Shown: positions 1 through 6,800 of the stretch, one piece after another
Numbering within the stretch: position 1 is the first letter of the stretch
Layout: every line of letters starts with the position of its first letter
Source: an uncultured Bacteroides sp.
GTDB taxonomy: Bacteria; Bacteroidota; Bacteroidia; Bacteroidales; Bacteroidaceae
Assembly (NCBI RefSeq): GCF_905207245.1
Contig: NZ_CAJLKP010000124.1
Coordinates: 1-9,889 of the forward strand
Direction: 5' to 3'
Length of the DNA stretch: 9,889 nucleotides
Translations under genes and position numbers: made by a program
The notes under the pieces: model-generated
The model's input: only the letters and a program-made list of their open reading frames with translations
Database searches by the model: none
What the model was told of the DNA's origin: nothing

Positions 1-23
1 TTAGAAATTAAGTTCGTTTTCAT
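1..23 (-). CDS. Possible 5' end of a minus-strand gene running off the left edge
   Basis: An ATG on the minus strand at 23-21 opens a frame reading MKTNLIS before the window ends. Only seven complete codons are visible, so the product cannot be named. Two things support a real start. The leader just upstream is very A-rich (bases 24-50 on the minus strand), as is usual for Bacteroides genes. About 80-90 bases upstream there is also a sigma-54-like promoter pointing this way, behind paired inverted repeats. The minus frame that ends in TAA at 3-1 is closed by another stop at 39-37, so a gene ending at base 1 is unlikely. Confidence 0.35.
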
Positions 24-88
24 AATCGTTATTTTTTTATTGTTATTACTTCTTGATTTTTAAAAGGAAGTTTTTGTCAACCGCCTTC

Positions 89-102
89 GACTATATATAG
101 TC
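89..102. repeat. Perfect 14-bp palindrome GACTATATATAGTC
   Basis: This self-complementary 14-mer begins inside the -12 element of the leftward sigma-54-like promoter and covers the expected start of transcription. Its position would suit a repressor or a local melting element. It could also be chance in A/T-rich DNA, since eight of its bases are alternating T and A. Confidence 0.4.
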
Positions 103-115
103 AATTGCCGTGCCA
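101..115 (-). promoter_or_regulatory. Sigma-54-like -24/-12 promoter directed left
   Basis: Read on the minus strand, the sequence is TGGCAC-GGCAA-TTGA. This is a perfect -24 element (TGGCAC) and the correct 5-base spacing to a -12 element that differs from the TTGC consensus at its last base. Transcription would start near base 90, giving a leader of about 67 bases before the ATG at 23. Sigma-54 promoters need an activator bound upstream, and paired inverted repeats lie about 50-85 bases upstream at 161-198, which fits. The C-to-A change in the -12 box is the main reason for caution. Confidence 0.45.
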
Positions 116-160
116 AAGCAATAAGATACTGATTATCAACGATTATACTTTTTCAGAGAG

Positions 161-198
161 TGTTCGTAAACGGACAAGTGTCCGCACAAAAGCGGACA
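161..198. promoter_or_regulatory. Paired TGTCCG-type inverted repeats (candidate enhancer/operator)
   Basis: Two inverted repeats lie side by side. Site A, 179-198, is TGTCCGC-N6-GCGGACA with perfect 7-bp arms. Site B, 161-176, is TGTTCG-N4-CGGACA with one mismatch between arms. The inner half-sites also form CGGACA-AG-TGTCCG at 171-184. The site centres are 20 bp apart, about two helical turns, so proteins bound to both would lie on the same face. Their distance to the -24/-12 element at 101-115 suits an NtrC-type activator of the leftward gene. They could instead act on the rightward gene starting at 297. The bound protein is unknown. Confidence 0.55.
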
Positions 199-296
199 AA
201 CAAGAACAAATAGATTCAAAGTATAACAGATTTGTATGCCTTAAAGTACTATAATAGCAAACAAAGTATTACTTTTACCTCATAATAATAAAAATT

Positions 297-1751
297 ATGA
301 CTAAAGAAGAACTACTACATAAACTCACTGACATTGAATGGAATGATTTTGAAGTAAAATCCGCTCAAACCGAACTTCCCAAGAATATTTGGGAAACTGT
401 ATCTGCTTTTGCCAACACTTCCGGCGGATGGATAGTGCTTGGAATAGAAGAAAATAGAAAAAATGGAATAAGCCAATACCAAATATCAGGAGTAAAGAAA
501 CCTGAAAAACAGGAACAAGATTTTATAGGCACACTTCGTTCGCAGACAAAGTTTAACCTTCCAATTCCTGTACAAGCCGAAAAATACATTATTGACGGAG
601 TTGATGTACTTGCATTTTACATCCCTTCATCTCCCATCAAACCTGTATATTTTAATAATAACCTAAGCAATACTTTTATACGTACCGGAAGTGGAGATCA
701 ACGAGCAACTGAGATGGAAATCCTTGCCATCCAGCGAGATCAAGCCTTTGGTAGTCGCTCCGAACAAATCATACCCAATACAACACTTGAGGATCTTAAT
801 CCTTCATCACTTCAGACTTTTCGTCGCCGCATCCAAGAATTCAATAATGAATTTGCTTATAACAACCTTGACGATAAGACTTTTTGCCAAAAAACAGGGA
901 TTACTTATAATAATCAACTCACTTACGGTAGTCTTCTTATGTTAGGAAAAAGAGATGTGGTTCAAAGTATTATTCACAATTTTTGGATAGATTATATTGA
1001 AATTCCCGGTACTTCTTATCAAGATGCCCCCACTCGATATACTTATCGTATGCCGGAACAGGAGAATATTTGGGAATACTACCAAGTCTTAATACAACGC
1101 TTACGTTTATATGTTGATGCCCCCTTCAGTACAGGACCTGACGGGTTTTCACCAGATGACAATTCCCAACTTTATGCCCTCCGGGAAGGTTTGGTCAATT
1201 TATTGGCACATGCCGATTATTTTAGCCCTATGCATTCGACTATTCGTGTATTTGATAATCGCATAGAATTCCAAAACCCCGGTCGTTTCTATATTGATCT
1301 CAATCGCCTCAAAGAGCAAATAATCTCAATGCCACGCAATCCCAACATTATCAAACTTTTCCGCTATGCCAAGCTCTCTGAAAATGCAGGCTATGGAATA
1401 GACAAAATACTCAAATGGGAATTGCTTACAGGCCAAAAGGTAAGTTTCGCAACAGATATGGTCTGCTCTATGGTAACTTACTTCCGTCCTATACAAAGCG
1501 GGAAAACAGCCGAACAAAGCGAACAAACAACCGAACAAAGCGAACAAACAACCGAAAAGAATGAATATTTGCAAATTCTCAATCTAATGAAAGAAAATCC
1601 CTCTATTACCCGGAAGGAGATTTCCGAAAAACTTGGTCTTTCAGAATCTGCAATTCAAAGACGCATAACTTACCTAACCAATAATGAAATGCTTTCCCGC
1701 ATCGGAGGAAGGTATAGCGGAGTCTGGAAAGTGCTAAAAGAAATACCATAA
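297..1751 (+). CDS. AlbA_2 (Schlafen-type) / GHKL ATPase-like / winged-helix putative regulator
   Basis: This 484-residue cytoplasmic protein has the layout of the predicted nucleic-acid-binding regulators built on a Schlafen AlbA_2 domain. Residues about 13-130 carry that domain, with E19-x-K21 and the SAFANTSGGWIVLGI signature at 36-50. Residues about 290-380 resemble the HATPase_c_4 fold: an REGLVNLLAHADY helix at 296-308, NPG at 327-329 and a GYG turn at 365-367. A polar linker (405-420) of two EQSEQTT units leads to a winged helix (about 437-482) with SITRKEISEKLGLSESAIQ as its HTH core. The ATG at 297 follows an A/T-rich leader and needs no ribosome-binding site. I saw no convincing promoter, only weak -7-like matches at 227-234 and 270-277. 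No target is known. Members often sit in accessory DNA beside toxin-antitoxin or defence genes, as here beside a HipB-like gene. Family assignment is firm; the role as transcription factor is inference. Confidence 0.9.
   Translation: MTKEELLHKLTDIEWNDFEVKSAQTELPKNIWETVSAFANTSGGWIVLGIEENRKNGISQYQISGVKKPEKQEQDFIGTLRSQTKFNLPIPVQAEKYIIDGVDVLAFYIPSSPIKPVYFNNNLSNTFIRTGSGDQRATEMEILAIQRDQAFGSRSEQIIPNTTLEDLNPSSLQTFRRRIQEFNNEFAYNNLDDKTFCQKTGITYNNQLTYGSLLMLGKRDVVQSIIHNFWIDYIEIPGTSYQDAPTRYTYRMPEQENIWEYYQVLIQRLRLYVDAPFSTGPDGFSPDDNSQLYALREGLVNLLAHADYFSPMHSTIRVFDNRIEFQNPGRFYIDLNRLKEQIISMPRNPNIIKLFRYAKLSENAGYGIDKILKWELLTGQKVSFATDMVCSMVTYFRPIQSGKTAEQSEQTTEQSEQTTEKNEYLQILNLMKENPSITRKEISEKLGLSESAIQRRITYLTNNEMLSRIGGRYSGVWKVLKEIP
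1510..1551 (+). repeat. Perfect 21-bp tandem repeat inside the coding region (two copies)
   Basis: The 21-bp unit at 1510-1530 is repeated exactly at 1531-1551, and a third partial copy begins at 1552. Each copy encodes seven residues, so gaining or losing a unit changes the linker by EQSEQTT without shifting the frame. The repeats join the ATPase-like part to the winged helix of the surrounding gene. Similar Gln/Glu/Thr repeats are common in this position in the family. Confidence 0.9.
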
Positions 1752-1789
1752 TAATAGAACGGGCTAACAGGAAATAGAAAAGAACTATT

Positions 1790-1807
1790 TATACCCGATA
1801 TGGTATA
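1790..1807. promoter_or_regulatory. Distal operator O1 of the HipB-like gene (inverted repeat)
   Basis: TATACC-N6-GGTATA is a perfect 18-bp inverted repeat with 6-bp arms. The same pattern recurs at 1831-1848 with a single mismatch, 41 bp away centre to centre, about four helical turns. Two matched sites around the promoter of a HipB-type gene are expected of an autoregulated toxin-antitoxin operon. E. coli HipB binds a related TATCC-N8-GGATA pattern, which is known; that this protein binds here is inference. Confidence 0.75.
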
Positions 1808-1824
1808 AATAACAATATAATTAT

Positions 1825-1832
1825 TATATTTG
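1825..1832 (+). promoter_or_regulatory. Bacteroides-type -7 promoter element (TATATTTG)
   Basis: TATATTTG matches the TAnnTTTG consensus of the primary Bacteroides sigma factor exactly. No clear -33 TTTG is seen at the usual spacing, which is common when a promoter is otherwise controlled. The element ends inside the proximal operator, so a bound repressor would block it. It also decides the start of the next gene: the in-frame TTG at 1830 is part of this box and lies upstream of the expected transcript start near 1838-1840. Confidence 0.65.
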
Positions 1833-1848
1833 TACCCAAACGGGTATA
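1831..1848. promoter_or_regulatory. Proximal operator O2 of the HipB-like gene (inverted repeat)
   Basis: TGTACC-N6-GGTATA repeats the distal operator with one arm mismatch. Within the spacer a further C and G pair, giving a TACCC-AAAC-GGGTA core. It overlaps the last two bases of the -7 element and the likely transcript start, immediately before the ATG at 1851. Occupation here should shut off the hipB-like gene directly. Confidence 0.75.
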
Positions 1849-1850
1849 AT

Positions 1851-2069
1851 ATGGAATATATGACTTTAGCAAAATACGTAAAAGAGATACGCAAGCAACA
1901 TGAACTTACACAAGTTGACTTATCAGAAAAGTCCGGCGTAGGCCTCCGCTTTATCCGCGAATTAGAGCAGGGTAAGCAGACCTTAAGATTGGATAAAGTA
2001 AATCAGGTATTAAATCTTTTTGGAATGGAAGTAGGCGCTGTTCCAATACCCCAAAACACTGAATTATGA
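1851..2069 (+). CDS. HipB-like helix-turn-helix antitoxin/repressor (Y4mF family)
   Basis: This 72-residue single-domain Xre-type DNA-binding protein would be the antitoxin and autorepressor of a hipBA module. The HTH spans roughly residues 19-43, with LTQVDLSEKSG as the first helices and GLRFIRELEQGK at the recognition helix and turn, followed by LRLDKVNQVLNLFG, a hallmark of the HipB-coupled Y4mF family. Starts at 1851 or 1860 (69 residues, beginning MTLAKYV) are both possible. An in-frame TTG at 1830 is excluded because it lies in the promoter. The stop overlaps the next ATG by four bases (ATGA), the translational coupling usual for hipB-hipA. Two operators flank the promoter. The gene looks intact while its partner is cut short, so it may now act as an orphan repressor. 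Confidence 0.88.
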   Translation: MEYMTLAKYVKEIRKQHELTQVDLSEKSGVGLRFIRELEQGKQTLRLDKVNQVLNLFGMEVGAVPIPQNTEL

Positions 2070-2227
2070 AACAAGCATTAGTTTATCTACGCGATTATAA
2101 AGCCGGAACATTGACAGAAGATGAAAACGGATATACATTTCTGTACGACAGAGACTTCTTGCAATCTACTCATGCAGAAGCAATCAGCCTGACTATGCCG
2201 CTAACTGATAAGTCTTATAAACAATAA
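2066..2227 (+). pseudogene. Truncated hipA: N-terminal subdomain remnant only (53 codons)
   Basis: The ATG overlaps the hipB-like stop by four bases, and the 53-residue product begins MKQALVYLRDYKAGTLTED. It continues with GYTFLYDRDF and SLTMPL, matching the start of HipA N-terminal subdomain 1 (the couple_hipA family). It then ends at SYKQ-stop, just where full proteins proceed toward the conserved FPFFDGLLPEG-like segment. That segment, the rest of the subdomain and the whole Ser/Thr kinase domain are missing in every frame of the 88 bases before the next gene's stop, which contain a stem-loop instead. In E. coli HipA this subdomain contacts HipB, and in split HipBST systems a separate subdomain (HipS, about twice as long) neutralises the toxin. 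This is most simply a deletion remnant; a small expressed modulator is possible but unproven. Confidence 0.72.
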
Positions 2228-2243
2228 ATTATCCATTATAAAG

Positions 2244-2270
2244 TGAGGGAAGCCCCAATAACTTCCCTCA
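2244..2270 (-). terminator. Stem-loop between convergent units, likely terminator of the TlpA-like gene
   Basis: TGAGGGAAG at 2244-2252 pairs perfectly with CTTCCCTCA at 2262-2270 across a 9-base loop. Read leftward, the stem is followed by CTTTATAAT, a weak T-rich tail, which suits termination of the minus-strand operon whose last stop is at 2316. Read rightward there is no T tract, though the hairpin also follows the truncated hipA stop at 2227 and may slow both polymerases. Confidence 0.7.
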
Positions 2271-2315
2271 TACCACATATCGGCCTGATATACCTACCTC
2301 TACCCGATTCTCCCC

Positions 2316-3773
2316 TTACTTCAAGAGGGCATCAATCTTTGCTGCTGTCTTCGGATAACTGGGTCTTAATGCAGTGCCATAATCCACTATAACCCCATCA
2401 TGGTTAATCAGAAGGAATTGCGGTATGCTGTTCATGCCCCAATGCTTCATGATGCGGTGATAGTCATCGGAGGTCGCCCAATCTTCCGAATAGACGCATT
2501 CAATATTCTTCCCCTGTAGAGAAAAGCGTTCCAGAACCTTATGGTATGCCTCCCTGTCTCTACTTCCACAGATACTCACCATTACCACATCATTGAGAGA
2601 ATACCGTTTCCGCAATTCCTTCAAAGGCTCCATTTCTGCCAGACAAGGGGGACAAATCACTCCCCAGAAATCAACATAAATCACCTTGCCTGCATACTTT
2701 TCCAGAAGATTATATACAGGAATCATAAACGGCATGTCCTTCCTGGCAGCCGCCTCATCAGCATTATTGCCATAGAGCATATGGTGGGATACCTTTTCGG
2801 GAGCTTTCAGATAATCTACTTTATCCTCATATAATTCAAGTATGGGTTGCCTCAAATGGGGAGCCTGCACTATAGAGTCGAACTGAAGCCTGTAATCAGC
2901 CAGACAAAGCGTATCGTTGTGGCATAAAGGAACGGCCACGTGTTGGAGATATAAATAGGGCAGGATAGCATTATCCTTGCAATCCTTAATAAGATCTGCT
3001 AACTCAAAATCGCTATATTTTTTTCTGGTGTGATTGTAATAGAGGAAAAAATTCACCGTTTCAGCAAGCGGAAACAGACCGGCAAAAACGGTTTTCCCCG
3101 AAAAGAGAGGGTTAAGTTTTAACAACAATGCCATATACAGACTAACGTCCTTACCCTCCGACGCCTGTGACGCAGCATATCTAAAGAGTGCATTATAATA
3201 ATCTATCCACAGCAAATCTGCCGTATATTCTTCAACCTCAGCACCCGGAGAATGTTCCTTCAGGAAGTCGGCACGACGTTCCCAACGGCTGGTATGCTCT
3301 TCTCCCAATTCCTTCTCAAATTCTTCGAAAGTACTCCTTGGATTACAATAATAAGGGCCACGATAATATCCACCTAAAGTGAAAAGAGCCATATATTGAT
3401 TCAGTGTACCGGAAGTTCCCGTAATCTTGGGAGACAGCAAATCACTGAAGTCAATCTCTACAAACAGGCTATCACCCGGATGTACAAACAAGTGCTCCGC
3501 ATAATTGCGAAGAACAACTTCACGAACGGGAGCGTAAGGACTAAAACGGAAACTAAAAGTACCGTCATCCGCTATGGGAGAAGTGTAAACAGTCTCCATC
3601 TCAGACAGATAAGGTATCACAAGCGTCACTTCCTTTTCCTTCGGATAGACCTCCCTATTCAAGACACGGCCCGAGATTACCACCTCTTTTGCCAAATCCT
3701 CATTATCCCCCTGAGCTTTACAGCTAAGGAAAGATAAAAAAGCAATCAGTAAGCATAGATGCTTCATACGCAT
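2316..3773 (-). CDS. TlpA-like thioredoxin-fold lipoprotein
   Basis: This 485-residue envelope protein has a hydrophobic leader ending in FLSC, so C18 is the probable lipidated cysteine. F at -3 makes the lipobox slightly unusual. Residues about 32-130 form a beta-sandwich of the DUF4369-like type, with FVHPGDSLFVEID and ITGTSGTLNQY. Residues about 140-340 look mainly helical. The C-terminal thioredoxin fold (about 345-485) has C374-P-P-C377 after VDFWGVI and the cis-proline P451 in SIPQF. Such proteins reduce or rearrange periplasmic disulfides. The usual Trp before the first cysteine is Ile here, which should shift the redox behaviour. Starts at 3773 and 3767 (M3) are equally plausible. The gene begins 27 bases after the macroglobulin-like stop, with no terminator between, so it is probably the second gene of one operon. 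Substrate and electron donor are unknown. Confidence 0.92.
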   Translation of the reverse strand: MRMKHLCLLIAFLSFLSCKAQGDNEDLAKEVVISGRVLNREVYPKEKEVTLVIPYLSEMETVYTSPIADDGTFSFRFSPYAPVREVVLRNYAEHLFVHPGDSLFVEIDFSDLLSPKITGTSGTLNQYMALFTLGGYYRGPYYCNPRSTFEEFEKELGEEHTSRWERRADFLKEHSPGAEVEEYTADLLWIDYYNALFRYAASQASEGKDVSLYMALLLKLNPLFSGKTVFAGLFPLAETVNFFLYYNHTRKKYSDFELADLIKDCKDNAILPYLYLQHVAVPLCHNDTLCLADYRLQFDSIVQAPHLRQPILELYEDKVDYLKAPEKVSHHMLYGNNADEAAARKDMPFMIPVYNLLEKYAGKVIYVDFWGVICPPCLAEMEPLKELRKRYSLNDVVMVSICGSRDREAYHKVLERFSLQGKNIECVYSEDWATSDDYHRIMKHWGMNSIPQFLLINHDGVIVDYGTALRPSYPKTAAKIDALLK

Positions 3774-3800
3774 TTTATGATTAATAAATGAATAATAATT

Positions 3801-6800
3801 TCAACGAACCGTTACAGACAGACTCTTTATATGTCCGCCAAACTCGGGTGCATAAGCCGATTGCACGGTGGCAATACCGGTCTGGTAAGTTCCCGGACGG
3901 TCTATATAGACTTTGTACTCTATCTGAACAATGCCCTTCCTCAGTTTATCAATAAAGAATTCGGCAGAAGCATCACGCATCACCTGATAATAGCCGATAG
4001 CATCGGAATGGCGATATCCCGACAACGCCTCCTTTGGCTCCATGCAAGCGGCACGCGTATCTTTTATCTGAATGAAATCCATATCCCGGTCTGCTTTCAC
4101 TGTCAGCCGGACGGTAAGTTCGTCTCCCACATGCAAATCTGTTTTTGAAGAAACTTCCTTGCCATCTCTATAATAAGTACGGGTGATTTTCAAACCGTTA
4201 CCTTTTGCAGATTGCAATTGATCCATATCTTCCAGATATTGGGCATATACAGCCCCCCAGCCTATCCCTGCACCCGTGTGCGCTATTTCTATTTGCCGGG
4301 TTTCAGCCTTATCACCGGAGAACGAACGGCGGACATAACCTAATGCATCATCGGGAGTCACCACTTCTGTTCCGGCTATTTCCGCTTTCATAGCGCTGCT
4401 CTCTGCTAACTGATTATCATCTCCACCCAGGAAAGCATATACGGCATCGGCAGTAGCTACCGGATTGTCCCAGGCCTGCACTTGCTTCTGTTTAAGCAAC
4501 CATTGCTTCATTTCGGCAACCGCCAACGGTTCTTTCAGAATGCCGGACAGGACTTCGATGGCGACCACCTGCGTCGGAATTCTATAACTGTTCCGGGAGT
4601 AGCGAGCTTTCGGAGTATCGAAATAACGTCCCATCCCGGGTGTGGTAACGGAATATTCCAGAATGGAGCGGGCAAGTTCATTCGCTTTGGTCGTTTTACC
4701 TGCTTTATGCAGTAGGGTAGCGATAAGCGCCCTGTCATAAATGGCATCAGCCGGAGGGGCTGCTTCCAGTTTGCCAATCATATACGAGTAGGCTGTTTTA
4801 TCGGCCCGCTTCGCAACTTGCGCATCCAAAGCACAGATATACAGGTAATGCAGGGATTGCTCGCCGGGCAATCTATCCTTATCGCCCTTCTTTTCACTTT
4901 CCTTCATCTGTCTGTATTCATCCAGCCATTGGCTATGGAGATAATTCACCGCCTTTTCGTACATTCCCTGTAGCGGAGCAACAGACGCGCCCATCGTCCG
5001 GAGCCGTGCCAGCATTTCTACAATCCGAGTGGTGACGTAGCGGTTGCCCGACATCCCTTTATACCAACTCCAGGAGCCGTCGGGGAGTTGCAATGCTTCC
5101 AGACGGGATGCTGCAACCTGATTACGGTTGCCCATTGTGTTCAGGTCGAACAGAAGCGCTATGCTTCTTTTCTGCTCCGTCTCGTTGAGGGCATCCGCCA
5201 GCCAGGGAGTTTCTTTAAGCAGCAGGTCTTTCAGGTCTTCTTTATCACTGAGATTGCCTGATGATGAACCGCCCTGCGCTTTCCAGCTTTCGAACACCTG
5301 CCGGATGCGGGGATGGGCATTGATAATGGTTGTGGATAGTGAATTGGCATAGTAAGCACTTGCCCACGACAAGGCATCTTCATTCAAAGGATTACCAATG
5401 ACGGGCAAAGCCTGTATAGCATACCAATCGGGATTGGCAGTCAGTTCCACCGTCAGGCATTTATTGGTGGCGGTTTTGCTTCCGTCATTAAACAAGCCGT
5501 CCAATGCAACCGATTTACTTTCCGCACCGTTCAATTGCACGGGTATTGCCTCAGTCACCCATTGTTTATCAGACAGAACCGGAAGATAATGCTGCTCGCC
5601 ATCACTGAAATTGCCTCCCTCGGCAATAATCCGGCAAATCCAGACCGTAGTTTCATCCGGGGTTTCCAAATCAAAAGATACGGAAACGGTTGCTCCGGCA
5701 GCCGCACTGAATTCGTGTTCGCAGGTTGACAGAACCCGGTTTGTTTGCGGGTCAACCAGTTCCATTCGGGCTGTTCCCCGGATGTTTTCTTCCGACAGGT
5801 TGATTATTCCTGTACTGATGACCGGTTTATCGTTCACACGGATAAAACGGGGCATATTGGGTTGCACCATAAACGGCTTGACGGCTTTTGCCCGGGCTGT
5901 TATCTGTCCGTAATCCATACCCCGGGTATGGGCAAGCCCCATGAACTTCCATTCGGTCAGGCTTTCGGGCAAAGTGAAAGACAGGCTTACGACTCCATTC
6001 GTATCCGTACGGAGGGCGGGATAGAAGAAGGCTGTTTCTGCAAAGTTTTGCCGGAGAGGAACGTATGGAGAACCATCGTCCAATGCCACAGCGTCAGAGC
6101 ATTCAAACACCGCTTCAACGGAATTTCCGTCTTCCACTTCAAAACCGTCATCCGGCGGGGTTTCAGCATCAAGGCTGATAGCTGCGGACTTCATCATCCT
6201 GCTATCCTGCTTTACACGGAAACCGCCCTCAGGACGCGGAACCCGCCAGAAAGGAGTATTCAGGGTGCTATACACATCCCACCAACGTAGGCCGCGCAGA
6301 GTGCTGCCCGCATAGGGGAAGTTGCTGTACATCCAGATGGAATGACCTGAGAATATCAGGTTGGCACGGACACCGGGAGTGGAACGGGGAAAGTTCAGGT
6401 TGAAAGCCCAGTCATTGACGTACAGTTTATCGAGGGAAGCGTCATAAAGAGTGGCAAGCAATTGCGCATCGGCCGCTTTCTTGTCGGGATGCGTGATTTG
6501 GAGCTGCCATTCTTCCTTTCCTCCCGGTTGCAGCTTATCACGGAAAGTAATCCATTTCAGTTGCAGACTCTTATCCGGGCGGGGACGGGATATCTGCACT
6601 TGCTTGGTGTATAGTTTGCCCTCGCGCATAAAGGCGAAGTTCACGGTGATGCCGTCTCCATATTCCGGTTTATAGGGATAGGTGAACTGCCGGATTTCAT
6701 TATTGAGAACCATCCGTTTGGATTCAATGCGCTTGTCGCCACAGAAGACATCGTACAACAGATAGACATCTTTCTCACTGCTGCCCACATACAGGCTGAC

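Noticed and set aside
227..277. Promoter for the AlbA_2 gene at 227-234 (CAGATTTG) or 270-277 (TACTTTTA)
   Set aside because: Each has one mismatch to the -7 consensus and neither has a -33 element at the proper distance, so the promoter remains unassigned.
1772..1790. AAATAG / CTATTT inverted repeat after the AlbA_2 gene as a terminator
   Set aside because: Only six A/T-rich pairs around a 7-base spacer and no T tract; it also runs into the first hip operator. Too weak to call.
1830..1850. TTG start giving a longer HipB-like protein
   Set aside because: The codon is part of the -7 promoter box and upstream of the expected transcript start; the extra residues lie inside the operator.
5745..6290. 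181-codon plus-strand open frame opposite the macroglobulin gene
   Set aside because: Antisense shadow of a well-supported coding region; its product shows no recognisable domain. The same holds for other open frames opposite 3831-9443.
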